A stretch of 64,000 nucleotides of DNA from Oikopleura dioica (lineage: Eukaryota; Chordata; Appendicularia; Copelata; Oikopleuridae), in NCBI GenBank assembly GCA_907165135.1, contig OU015567.1:6763001-6827000 (forward strand), written 5' to 3'. Under the pieces are notes generated by a model. That model ran no database searches and was not told where the DNA came from. It worked only from the letters and a program-made list of their open reading frames with translations. The translations under genes were made by a program, and so were the position numbers. Positions 49,276-63,217 of this stretch are shown piece by piece (position 1 is the stretch's first letter; each line of letters starts with the position of its first letter).

Positions 49276-49905
49276 CTAAACCATTGGATGACTTTCGTAC
49301 TTTTTCACCAGTGAACTAAAGAAAAGAATCGAAAGATTAAGGCTACCACCACGGGAAAAAGCTCTTACCTAATTCCTGGTAGATTCAAAATGTTTCCCAA
49401 AACCGGGATTCTTCTGATAAACGAAATTGCAACCGGCAAGAATCCAGAAAAGAGCACGAAAAAGCCATAGAACTCAACGCACATTCCAATAAATGGCCAG
49501 CCGATGAGGACCAAAAAGATTCCAAAGAAAAATGCAGCTGATCCTTTCATCTTGGACATATTATGTGGCTGCCAGAAGAAATTGAGAGTCCGACCGAGTC
49601 CAATCAGGAGACAGAGGCCGGAAAGAAACTTGGAAAAAGGTCGAAAGAAAATTCATTTTTTTCTTCAGTATTAGCATTACTAATACTGTATTACGCCTTT
49701 AATTGAGCGTAGACGCTCTCTATTTTGCGACCCTTAGCATAACATTTCCAAGTCCGAGCAAAACTCTGTCGAGAAAGAGAAACAGACCCATCACCAAAAA
49801 GGCCCATCTTGAAAAAGAAAATTAATCCTTTTTCTCTCAAAAATTTACCTACCCAAAGATAACAAGGCCGAGGCCAATTTTCTGCAAATCTGTCAACTCA
49901 AACAT
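49276..49905 (-). CDS. GOLT1B: GOLT1, Golgi vesicle-transport membrane protein (Got1)
   Basis: Four-pass Golgi membrane protein of the Got1/GOLT1 family, involved in ER-Golgi transport. Exon 1: MFELTDLQKIGLGLVIFG. Exon 2: WAFLVMGLFLFLDRVLLGLG. Exon 3: LSGLCLLIGLGRTLNFFWQP, then KMKGSAAFFFGIFLVLIGWP, FIGMCVEFYGFFVLFSGFLP and FIRRIPVLGNILNLPGI. Exon 4: SLVKKYESHPMV with stop at 49276. The KGSAAFF.GI.LVL.GWP..G and PVLG..LNLPGI motifs are highly specific. Length is about 137 residues, as expected. A cttcag acceptor lies about 21 nt before the ATG. This is the last gene of a four-gene same-strand run. Confidence 0.93.
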
Positions 49906-50120
49906 GTTCCTTTCTTTATTTTCCTGAAGAAAAAAGGTGTTAGAGAAATATTTCTTTATTTTCAAGAATGTTTAATCAAGGCACAGTACGTTTTTTCGAG
50001 CGATAGAAGTATTTGTTCTGAACAGAAGTAAAACAATCGTTTTTGAACTTAAATAATTAAAGAGGCATTTTTCGTTTTTGAACTTAGAAGAAATGTTTTT
50101 TTCGAAGAAAAGGTCCCGTT

Positions 50121-50771
50121 TTAGCGGAGAATAGCGATAGTATTCATCGTGGAAAGGGTTTTATTGCGGTTTTGTAGCTCGTGCGTCACTTGGCTCTAGA
50201 AAAAAAAGGTTGGAATCGATGGGAGGGCAAAAAACGGGCTTACTTGTATCCATATGACAGTTTCTAACAGGACACCGTTTGGGTTAAATTCACGCGCGAG
50301 TTTTTTGGTCAGATATTTGTTGAGGTAGGTGTTCACATTATCAGAAAGGCCACTGCAGTTGAAGGACACTCGGGGCGCTTCTAGGGACGGATATTGATTT
50401 GGCAGCTCTAGGTGGATCAAAAGCTCGAATTCACCATCTTCACATTTTACTAACAACTTGATTGAAAATGATTAAAGAGAGGAAAGAGCTTACTTGGAGA
50501 TTCTAGCTCTAAATGAAGCCCACTGGAGTTTCCGTTTTCGTCAGACAAAGATTCTCTCAGGCTGCAGATATCTATCGAAATTGTTGAAAAAGTAATCACG
50601 AAAAAAAACCCTACCGATAGGACTTGGGTTCAAATAGCAAATCTTAAAATGCGGCAGATAGGATTCAATATCTCGAATTTCCTCCACTTGCGACTGCGTA
50701 TCGTTCAGTCCCAACGCTGCATCGAAATTGAAGTGATCTGCGTGCCCAAATTGCGAGAACGATCTCTCCAT
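50121..50771 (-). CDS. RWDD2B: RWD-domain protein, RWDD2-like
   Basis: RWD-domain protein. Exons in order: ERSFSQFGHADHFNFDAALG and EEIRDIESYLPHFKICYLNP; DICSLRESLSDENGNSSGLH; CEDGEFELLIHLELPNQYPS with LEAPRVSFNCSGLSDNVNTY and GVLLETVIWIQ; then a last exon SQVTHELQNRNKTLSTMNTI with stop at 50121. The YP...P.V.F.C..L pattern followed by the alpha-helix and an aromatic VIWIQ matches the RWDD2 group. The longer C-terminal DUF1115 region of vertebrate RWDD2A/B appears absent. TTCAG lies immediately before AG-ATG, a candidate trans-splice acceptor. The upstream gene's stop is only 91 bp away. Confidence 0.68.
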
Positions 50772-50773
50772 CT

Positions 50774-50786
50774 CTGAACGTAAAAA
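50774..50786 (-). promoter_or_regulatory. candidate trans-splice acceptor of RWDD2-like gene
   Basis: The minus strand reads TTTTTACGTTCAG followed by AG and the ATG. It falls within the 91-bp gap after the preceding gene's stop. This is the layout expected for a downstream operon gene receiving a spliced leader. Confidence 0.5.
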
Positions 50787-50861
50787 TTGCTGATCTCTTC
50801 TTTTAGAAAAAAAGAGGCAACTGGGCAGACTTCAAATTTACAAATTGGATCAAACTCAAGC

Positions 50862-51812
50862 TCAGTGGGGTAACCCCTCTTTGAGTAATTGATCCTGATT
50901 CTGAAGAAAGTCAGAGTACGATTGTTCTAAATCCTGGTCTTTGTGTCTGTGCAGCTCCTTATTGTCCTCGGCAAATTCTCTCGCGCTCCTGAAGAGGTCA
51001 AGTAAGAACTCTGAGAAAAGACTGAAAGAGAGATTTGACTTACGCAGGCCCTTTTAAAGCAACAATGACGAGCAGCAGCCAAACATAGAGCCACACGAGC
51101 ACATCTTGTGCATATAGATTCACTTCTTCATGTCGTCTGACATTCTCAACGAGCTCCGTCAAGACGTAACGTCGTAGCGAGCGTTCAGAATATTGATTTA
51201 TCCACGTATAATGAGCCCAGATTGCCGAGCGGTATTTGTCCAGTTCTGAGCGGTATGCAATGTCGTCAACGTAATAGTTACTGTATAAATTCGTCATTTC
51301 TTCGAGCGTAGCTTCACGACCGGTGGAAACTTTGAATTCTGAAGAAGAATTTTGGAGTTTGTGTCTTTTCATTAAAGGGCTTTCAGACCCTGACTCAGGT
51401 TTTTTGCAAAGGTTACCGAGCCTAAAACGGTACCTAGTTGAAAACGTAAGAGACCATCTTCATCCAGCTTTCTCAAATAAAAATCATTCCTTTCCAACTC
51501 CTTCTGATAAAGATAATTGGCGCCGTAGAAGCTCCCAACAAAAGACGCAGCAAAGCCAAATCGTCGATGCTCGCGATAAAGCCCCTTGAAAGGGTAGAAC
51601 TTTCTCAGCTGATAAGCAGCGATTGTGAGGCAAGAAGGGATGATGATCGTTTTCAGCGTTTCGTCAATCTTTCTTGAGACGACGAAGTCCAGTTCGTCTG
51701 GCCGAAGAGCTGGGATTTGACAGGAATCAGCGTCGGGGAGTTTTATGAACTTTTCAGCGCGTTCTTTTGATTCTGCTTTTTTAGTTTCGAACCACTTTTT
51801 AATCTCTTCCAT
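50862..51812 (-). CDS. OCIA-like mitochondrial-type membrane protein
   Basis: Three or more exons. Exon 1 (51812-51437): charged start, then PALRPDELDFVVSRKIDETL, IIIPSCLTIAAYQLRKFYPF and HRRFGFAASFVGSFYGANYL. Exon 2 (~51341-51043): EFKVSTGREATLEEMTNLYS, WAHYTWINQYSERSLRRYVL and a transmembrane helix VLVWLYVWLLLVIVALK. Exon 3: SAREFAEDNKELHRHKDQDL with stop at 50862. The hydrophobic segment with the IPS...RFG...Y pattern in exon 1 resembles the OCIA domain (OCIAD1/2), but this is a weak resemblance. The first intron contains one arm of a dispersed TIR element. TTTTAG lies one base before the ATG, and the upstream RIOK2 stop is 84 bp away. Confidence 0.5.
51379..51422. mobile_element. solo TIR of the CAGACCCTGACTCAGG family inside an intron
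   Basis: The sequence tttcagaccctgactcaggt and following ttttttgcaaaggttaccgagc match the right end of the element at 44126-44270. It lies within the ~98-nt first intron of the OCIA-like gene, close to its donor. No opposite arm was found nearby. Confidence 0.7.
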
Positions 51813-51813
51813 T

Positions 51814-51822
51814 CTAAAATCC
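51814..51822 (-). promoter_or_regulatory. candidate trans-splice acceptor of OCIA-like gene
   Basis: The minus strand reads GAGGATTTTAG then A-ATG. It lies within the 84-bp gap after the RIOK2 stop codon, so a conventional promoter between the two genes would have little room. Confidence 0.5.
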
Positions 51823-51895
51823 TCAAACTCATTTTCATTCTCAATGTGAATCTACAGATACATTCGAGCAATTAGTTAAAATCAGTTCCATCATA

Positions 51896-53928
<2,033 letters not shown>

Positions 53929-54349
53929 CTTCCACTTTGCTCAATTCTGAAAGCTGCCTTTTATATTTCGTTTCTGCATGCAAACTGGAACGCATGAAAT
54001 CAAGGAAGAGAACTCTGGTGAAATATGGTATATTTTTATTTTAATTGCCAAAAGAAAGCTGCTTCCAAAGAAAAACTTTCTTATCGACTTTCATGAGCTC
54101 AAATAACTTTCTGGTTATGTTCTGGTTTAATTCAGTCTAGGCAGGACATTTAGCTAAAGAGAGATCGCTGTCAGTACACGATTATACGACGGCAGGTGGT
54201 GAAGGGTAGAATTTTTCTTAATTTTTTTTTTTGATGATGAATGGACGGCTTTTGGCTTCTTTTTGGTCAGGCGGGAAAGAAAGGGGGAGAAAATTTTTTG
54301 TGGAGTTAACTGATTTCGTAGGAGCGGGCGGCCAGAGAGATCATCATTC
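53929..54349. other. intergenic region between SR factor and RIOK2
   Basis: About 420 bp. It is wider than the gaps inside the following gene run and is the likely site of the RIOK2 promoter. A CTTTCAG lies about 22 nt before the RIOK2 ATG, a possible leader acceptor or 5'UTR splice site. Nothing else is recognised. Confidence 0.45.
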
Positions 54350-56054
<1,705 letters not shown>

Positions 56055-56457
56055 TCTACAAAGCAAGGAGGATGAATTTAATAATATTATCTTGAGCTGA
56101 AAATTTTAATTATAAAAAATATTTTTATCATCTTTATGAGTTTCAATAACGGTTATGTCTTCTTATTTCATATTTAGTTTCTCAAAGAAGAGCCAAAATC
56201 GGTCAAAATTCTGGCCAGAAAGTCTTTCACCTAAAAATCGGTGGCTTGGAAACTGAGGCAGCTCTGCGTCGCGCGATCTGATTGGGTGGATTCGAGCTGA
56301 GTCAGATTTACTCCGCGCGCCTACGGTCTTTCCTTCGCGTAAATTCAGGATCAAGCCACTGTTCTCCAGGGCTACAGGTGGCGGCAGAGAGGATTTGTCA
56401 AGGAAGGAAGATTTCGTAGAGAAGGAAAAGGGAAGATTTATTTGAAAAAGAAAGAAG

Positions 56458-57362
56458 ATGGATCCGAGATTTCAAGGAATATGGAAGTTGGCGGTCGAGT
56501 CGATGACAGAAGATCCGACTACGGAGACGGATTTGAGCTCCAGATCTGCCGAGGTACGCTCATTCTTTCGGATAATAACCGGGCAGCTTTGCAAGTTTCT
56601 AATAATATCTCTAGGAGTTAAAATGGCTGAAAGAAGTTATGGACAAAATCGGCAAGGACCAAACAAGTGACGTCGACCTGATGCTTGAAGCTTTGAAAGA
56701 CGCCAAAGCGGGGACGGAAATTGCTGATAACCTTCATGCCGCAGCGGAGTTTTGTGAAGACATCGACTTCGCAGAAGTGGCGGTAAATAATGGACAAGCA
56801 ATTGGAGTCGCGCTGAAGTACATTCCCTTCAAGGACGGAGAAATACGCGCGGCAGCGGCGAGGTTGCTAGCTGCCATCAGCCAGAACAACGAGAAGGTGC
56901 AAGAGAAGACGGTCACGTGCTTGAGCTTGTTGCTCAAAATTGCTTCGGAAGAGAAAGAGGCCGGAGCGTTGCGATTTCAGCTTTCTGCAATTTCTGTAAG
57001 TCGCTTTTTCGGTAATTTGATGATGATTTATGTTTATTTAGTCGACTGCCCGGTACAACAGAAAGTCGATAAAGCAGTTCTTCGATTTGAACGGAATCAA
57101 ACTCTTGGAACAAGTACTGACTGACTTTTCAAGTGACAACAAAGTGCTTTCCCGAGCAATTTTCATGGCGACCTGTTTCTACCAACAGTGCGATATTGTG
57201 CTGGAAGAAGAGGCTGGAAAGACTGTAGATGATGGAATAAAGAAAGAAGAAATCAAAGAATTGTACACAAAACACTCCATTTTTGACAAAGCTGCTCAAT
57301 TTGTGAAATCGAATGACTGTAATCTCTCTGAAAACGCTTCAAACTTGCTCAAGCTCAAATGA
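56458..57362 (+). CDS. HSPBP1: HSPBP1/Fes1 Hsp70 nucleotide-exchange factor
   Basis: Armadillo-repeat nucleotide exchange factor for Hsp70, acting in the cytosol. Three exons, all GT-AG: 56458-56553, 56615-56995 and 57042-57362. Characteristic parts are ELKWLKEVMDKIGKD, EIADNLHAAAEFCEDIDFAE, ALKYIPFKDGEIRAAAARLL, AISQNNEKVQEKTVTCLSLL and QFFDLNGIKLLEQVLTDFSS. This matches the order ..NA.DF.. then I..C.QN...Q..V in HSPBP1. Length is about 265 residues, slightly below the vertebrate protein; the glycine-rich N-terminal extension is missing, as in Fes1. ABCF2 follows 207 bp downstream on the same strand. Confidence 0.85.
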
Positions 57363-57568
57363 CAATAGATACACTGATAAAATGAAACTAAATCAAGTAA
57401 AACTGAATCATATGCAATGACAAATCGAAATAATCAAATGAAACTGGTTCATAATAATCAAAATGTTTGTTGAACTAACCGTTAAAAGATTAGTAAATAA
57501 ATAAAATATGAAGTGAATAAAGGAACATCGTTCGATAAACAAACTTCCTCAGACTGGTTTCGTAAAAA

Positions 57569-59940
57569 ATGCCGAGCGCCGCAGCAAAGAAGAAGGCCGA
57601 GCGCAAGAAGCAGCTTGAGAAGGAGCGAATGGCCAAGAAGCTCGGCAAGAAGGAAAACGACGAGGAAGAAGAGGCCGAAACCCAAGAGGAAGAGAAGGTC
57701 TGCCCGGTTGGGAAAGTGACAGAGAAAGTGGGAGAGCTGAATGCGAGAGGCACATCTGGTGTTTTGTCCAGTCCGGCGCTCTCGGCTGATATTCATATTC
57801 ACAATTTTACCATGTCCTTCCACGGGAAAGTATGCTACCTCCTTCTTCCCCTTTTCATCATCTTTTTTAGGTTTTGTGCCAAGACACAAACTTCGAACTC
57901 AACAATGGAAACCGATACGGTCTTCTGGGAGCCAACGGCTGCGGAAAAACGACCCTGATGAAAGCCCTGGCCGAGCAGGATATTCCTCTTCAGAAACATA
58001 TTGATATCTTCTACCTAAGTCGGGAAATGGAAGCGTCGGATAAGACACCACTCGAGTGTGTCCAAGAAGTCGATGAAGAACGAACGCGGTTGGAAGAGGA
58101 AGTTGAATGGATGATGACGGAGGATCCTGAGAATCCACGTCTCAATCAGGTATGGAATTGAGAAGGTGTGACGGCCTAACTGTTTAGATTTACGACCGTC
58201 TGGACGAACTCGATGTCGACAAAGCTGAAGCCAAAGCAGCGCGCATCTTGACCGGTCTGGGCTTCACCGCGCAAATGCAAAAGAAAAAGCTCTCAGATTT
58301 CTCTGGTGGTTGGAGAATGCGTGTCTCGCTCGCTCGAGCGCTCTTCCTCAAGCCGTACTTGATGTTGCTGGATGAACCGACGAATCACTTGGATTTGAAC
58401 GCCTGCGTTTGGCTCGAGCAAGAACTCAAAACTTACAAAAACATTTTGGTACTGATCTCGCACTCGCAGGATTTCCTCAACAACGTCTGCTCCAATATCA
58501 TTTACATGACCCAGTCGAGGATATTGTACGTACTTTTCCATCCCTCATCTTTGTTTTCAAGTCCCTTTTAGGCAGTTCAGCGGCAACTACGACACTTTCA
58601 TCCAAACACTGACCGAGCAGCAAGAAAACCAAATGAAGAAATACTCGAAAGAACAAACCGACATCGCGAAGATGAAAGAATACGTCGCTCGCTTCGGTCA
58701 CGGTTCTCGAAAACTCGCCAAACAGGGAAAGTCCAAAGAAAAATTGCTGAACAAGCGGCTGGCCGAAGGGCTCACTGAAGCTGTTTACAGAGAGAAGACC
58801 GTTTCCTTCAAGTTCAATAATGTCTCCTCGCTGCCGAGTCCGGTCATGATGGTGCAGGGCGTGTCCTTTAGGTATAATGAAACGACGCCTTGGATTTATG
58901 ATAACTTGGAGTTCGGAATGGATTTGGATACGAGAGTCGCTCTTGTAGGACCTAATGGTGCTGGTAAATCTACTCTTCTCAAGGTAAAACATCGCCAACG
59001 CCATAAAACTAATCATCAATCAGCTTATATCCGGAGAACTCCTCCCCACAGACGGAATGATTCGGCGACACAGTCACTTGAAAATCGCTAGATATCATCA
59101 GCATCTTGCCGATCAGCTCGACTTGTCTGCTTCTCCTCTTGAATACATGATGGCCCGTAAGTTTTCTTCTATGTTCTCATCTCTCATATCTATTCCCTAA
59201 AGAGTATCCCGAGATGAAGGACATCGAACAGACGCGAAAGATAGTTGGTAGATATGGAATCACTGGTAAACAACAAACGACGCCTATTGGATGTTTGTCG
59301 GATGGACAAAGAGTGAGAGAGCTTCTTTGTGATTCAGTCTTGATGATGATAAATTCTAGTGTCGAGTCGCTCTCGCCTGGCTGGCGTGGCAAAACGGCCA
59401 TTTCCTCCTCCTCGACGAACCTACAAACCACTTGGATATCGAAACCATCGACGCCCTTGCGGACGCGATTAAAGCTTTCAACGGAGGCATGGTCTTGGTT
59501 TCTCACGATTTCAGACTGATCAATCAGGTCGCCGAAGAAATCTGGGAGTGCCGAGACGGAGATATTCACAAATGGCAGGGAGACATTATCGAGTACAAAG
59601 AGCATCTGATCGCGCACATGGGAGACGAAAGCGTCAATATGGCTCAATCGGCCGATAATCGAGTCAGGGCGAAAGCTAAAACCGCTGCTCCAGCTCCTGC
59701 TCCAGGTTAGAAAAAGATACAAAATCCCCTCTAAGCCTCTAATTTTCAGCTCCGAAGCCAACAACTTCGATCAAAATCGGCTTCGCTCCTCCCGCTAAAA
59801 CCGCCGCTCCAGCTCCTGCAGCAGCTTCAAATGGTGCCGCAAAGCCAACCGGCGGCTACGTCCCACCTCATATGCGAAACAGACAGCAAGCTCCTCCCAG
59901 TAAAGCATCAGAAAGTGACGATTGGTTCGGAGACGATTAG
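57569..59940 (+). CDS. ABCF2: ABCF2, soluble ABC ATPase
   Basis: Twin-cassette ABC-F protein without membrane domains, ribosome-associated by family. Exons start at 57569, 57871, 58188, 58572, 59024, 59203, about 59361 and about 59751. Basic, acidic N-terminus ([20 protein letters not shown]); NBD1 Walker [15 protein letters not shown], signature [18 protein letters not shown], Walker [14 protein letters not shown]; the ABC-F linker helix region; NBD2 Walker [15 protein letters not shown], signature [16 protein letters not shown] split by an intron, Walker [16 protein letters not shown]; and LVSHDFRLI. The C-terminal tail is Ala/Pro-rich (KTAAPAPAP), followed by [15 protein letters not shown] and [10 protein letters not shown]. 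That tail is not typical of vertebrate ABCF2. All ATPase residues are intact. Confidence 0.95.
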
Positions 59941-60557
59941 GTTCTAAGGAAATTCCCTTTTTGAGAATTACTAGTTAACAAATTATTTAAATCTTCTTTT
60001 TACTCACTGCTCCTATGCTCCTTCGTCAGTTTATCTAACAAGAACCAACTGTAACTGTTACATAACTATCGTGTCCAATCATGGCTTCATTTTTCTTTCC
60101 CAATCATGTTGAATTTCAAGTTAGTCCCGTCTTTTCAAGGTAGATTCAGTCAAAAGTCGCAAAAAGGAGCACCAATCAAAAATCAACAAAAAATAACTAA
60201 ACCTACGTTGAATAGAAAGATCGTGGGCGCTTGTTTAATCCTTGGGAAATGCCGATTTTGAATGCCTGTACATCTCTAGAATAAATTAATTAATTTCACC
60301 ACTAAACGAAAAAAAATTGAAGACTTGAGTCTCTGAAGAGCTCTTTCTTACTCCCCGCATGTGTAATTGTTAAAAAGAAGCAAGCTAGAATCCCTTCCAT
60401 ATCCTTAATTTATTTGTTAAAAAAGCTGCTCCGTCGAGCTCCGAAAAATCCCAATTTCTTGAGCTGATGTGAATCGAACGCCATGTCCGAAAGTTTCCGA
60501 AAAGTTTTCCGTTAAAGTCGAGAGCGCGAATTAAAGATAGTACCTCTCTGAAATCAT
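59941..60557. other. intergenic region downstream of ABCF2
   Basis: About 600 bp, AT-rich. No gene, RNA or repeat could be supported; it is 3' flank of ABCF2 and 5' flank of the next gene. Confidence 0.5.
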
Positions 60558-60569
60558 GTGTTCTATAGA

Positions 60570-61079
60570 ATGAAAAGGACCCCTGTGCAGATCAAAATAA
60601 ATGGAGCTTGTGGAACATTGACGTTTGAATCTGCGACGGCTCCGGTTCGAGCTCACATTCGCAGAATCATTCATCCCTTTTCTAAAGTCGCGTTGCAAGG
60701 AGTAGTTGCAGGAGAAGCAAGTAAGAAATCATTACATTCGCAATTTCCACTGTTCGAATTCTAGTTGAGTACGAGCTTGGATATCCACACCCGGAAATCA
60801 TACCTTACGGACCAGAATCAGCCGTATTCGATTCATTTCTTCAAAAAATCAATATTGGCGATATCGCTTGCATAGAAATAAACGACAAACAATTCAAGGT
60901 AATTCAGCCTTTTTTGTGAATGAATTTATTTGCTGGATACAACTACTGGCTGTGAGAAAGTACCGTTATCTGTTGGCAGTAGCTCTTTTGAACTGGGGAC
61001 AGTATAGTTGTGAGAAAGATATAGAAAAATATGAATATATGAAAATAAATATTGGAATGTGCTATTCAGAATATTTGTA
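60570..61079 (+). CDS. unrecognised small protein
   Basis: Exon 1 from 60570 (or the in-frame ATG at 60558): KRTPVQIKINGACGTLTFES and HPFSKVALQGVVAGEA. A GT-AG intron at about 60721-60764 keeps frame into EYELGYPHPEIIPYGPESAV, FDSFLQKINIGDIACIEIND and KQFKV. After that either the frame stops at IQPFL (near 60919) or a further intron (about 60899-60970) leads to YRYLLAVALLNWGQYSCEKD with a stop near 61079. The core looks like a small beta-rich domain, but I do not recognise it. The second half is less certain. Confidence 0.4.
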
Positions 61080-62349
61080 GAAATTCAAATTCAAAAGCCA
61101 TGCTTTCGTTTGCGAGAGTTTGATTTTCTTCGATTTTCTCGCTCTCGTTCTTGCTGCAGTTCGCGCTGACGACCTCGACGAACCGCGACTAAAGTTATCT
61201 ATCAAATTTGAAAGTTTAGCTTGTTGATTACGTTCTAGTTCGGCGACGCATTCGTGAAGACGTCGCAAAAGCTCTACGCCATTCGCGGGTGTCCAGCGGA
61301 GAGGGAGATAAGCCCGGATATCGCTGAGCATATCTCGTTGGTCTTGGATCATTGATTGGAGTTGGCGGTTCGTTTCTTCGAATTCTTCGATTAGGTACTT
61401 TTTGTTTGTTCTCAAAGGTTTGATAAAACATCACTAATGACATTAGTCTAATGTAAATAACCACTGTTCGATATTTAATTTTGATCGTTGGGAACTATGC
61501 CCGCGGTACAAAAATGGGAATATTTCCATCGGAGTCAAGTGGTCGTACTCGTGAGTTGACAGCTCCACCGCATTTTTTGCTCCCTTCTTTTGGGGGACAG
61601 TGCTAGAAATAATGATTAGTGGGGGAATAGCAAGGAGGGGCAGTTAGTAACTACTAGTTACTTTTGAAAGTGAAAATAGCTGCTGCTGCCAGAAGCTGTT
61701 CAGATATTCGATGTAGGCGTAGATTGGAGTGAGTTCATTTTGGAAGTGGATGAACATCGTGTAGACTTCCAACTTTGGCATGTCCAATCGTTGGCTTGGA
61801 GTGAAGCTTCTACATTTTTCGTTGAAATTTTTAACAAAACAATCCAGTACCGTAATTCTCGAGGAACGGGAACGCTCAAGGCATAGCGTCCAAAAAGTCG
61901 AGCAAATGGTCCTCTTCGGTCTCGTCGTGGAACGGCGATGTGATAATACCAATTATCCTCGATATGATCAGTTGCGCCGTAAGTTGGTTCTTCCCCGTAC
62001 ATGTAGAAGTAGTCTGAATATCGGCCGCTTGGTGGTCGGGGAATTCGCTGGTTGACTGGGACTTGGGTCATGTCGACTTCTCTGGGTGGACGGGGCTGGA
62101 CAATGTGTGAGAGATTGGGAACTGGGCGCTAGAAAAGATGATAAGGAAATTCCAAGATTTCAATTTTGAAATCAAGAAAGAGTATGATCTTACCATTGAA
62201 ATCGGCCGTTCCTGGCCCAGATGGGGTTGTTGCGGCGCATGAGGAGTTCTCCGAGTATCAGTTCGTACTCGTTTCTCAACAGTGGTCTCTTCATCATTTT
62301 GTCCAAGCTCTTTGTTATCTCTTTTACGGCCCTTATCGCCCATTATCAC
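61062..62349 (-). CDS. unrecognised protein, charged N-terminus and helical C-terminus
   Basis: Minus-strand gene with several short exons. Start MIMGDKGRKRDNKELGQNDE, EKRVRTDTRRTPHAPQQPH; then VQPRPPREVDMTQVPVNQRI, SGRYSDYFYMYGEEPTYGAT and NWYYHIAVPRRDRRGPFARL; then VLDCFVKNFNEKCRSFTPSQ, LEVYTMFIHFQNELTPIYAY; finally EEFEETNRQLQSMIQDQRDM, WTPANGVELLRRLHECVAEL and a basic tail, RTRARKSKKIKLSQ. The join between the second and third parts (about 61860) is in different frames and was not solved. The basic ends suggest a nuclear protein. No family was recognised. It is divergent with the TPR gene at 62.46 kb. Confidence 0.5.
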
Positions 62350-62464
62350 TGATTTCTTGTGAAGAGTGAGAAAAAACCAAGTTTACCATCTCACAATAAC
62401 CGGTCTTCTAGAGAAGGTCTAACATCCTTCTCAAATTCAATACTCAACAACATCTTGTCCTTAG

Positions 62465-63117
62465 GTCAGTCTTGCAGACATCATCCACAGCATTCCAATC
62501 AAAGAGTACGCCGACGATGACAAAATTGCTCAAGCAACGACTCTTCGCGAAATCGGAAACGGATTTTATAAAGAAAAAAAGTTTGTTGAAGCAAAACAAG
62601 CGTACAAAAACTCTCTTTACTGGAGGAAAGGAGTGATCAATTTTCAAATTAAAACGAATTATCCAGGACTCTTTTTTGATCATTGAAAAGCGGAATAACT
62701 GGATTTAAGACGGAGGAACTACAAAGAAAGAAGACTGAAATGGCTGGGAAAATCATCTCTAATTTGTCGGCAATACATGCTTTCGAAAAGAATTGGCCGA
62801 CGACAGTTACATGTTGCAATCAAGTCATAAAGATGAGCAAGGAAATGCCGAATGTAACCATCGTCAAAAATATTAACACGGTTCATCTCAGACTTGCCGA
62901 AGCGCAAGAAAGGCTGAATAACTTTGACTTGTCAAATCAAGCCATCGGTAAATTGAATCGCCAAACTTCAAATTCTAACTCAGTTTGCTCAGATTTGATC
63001 AAGGAGCCAAGCCCGGCGGAGGAAAAACGAATTAAAACAATTCAAGATCGTATCGCTGCAAAAACGAAGAAAAACGATGAGGTGATGTCGAAGAGACTGA
63101 AAAATCTTTTCGGCTAG
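62465..63117 (+). CDS. TTC9C: TTC9C-like TPR co-chaperone-type protein
   Basis: Tetratricopeptide protein. Exon beginning at 62465 behind a TTAG acceptor: VSLADIIHSIPIKEYADDDK, TTLREIGNGFYKEKKFVEAK, QAYKNSLYW (TPR1). Then GITGFKTEELQRKKTEMAGK, ISNLSAIHAFEKNWPTTVTC and a third helix pair (NTVHLRLAEAQERLNNFDLS). The end KNDEVMSKRLKNLFG parallels the KEKQLYLGMFG end of TTC9C. The two halves join in frame only if 62636-62690 is a 55-nt GA-AG intron (AG|GAAAGG ... AAAAG|C). No ATG-containing first exon was found; the true start lies upstream of 62465. TTC9 proteins bind Hsp90-type chaperones by family; the role here is inference. Confidence 0.65.
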
Positions 63118-63217
63118 AGAAAGTCGAGAAAGCCCACAAGTTGTTTTCGTCTCTGTATCAATTTCAACAAGGATAAACCGAGAGAATCAACAATTTTCTA
63201 ACAGAAAAACTTTTAGA

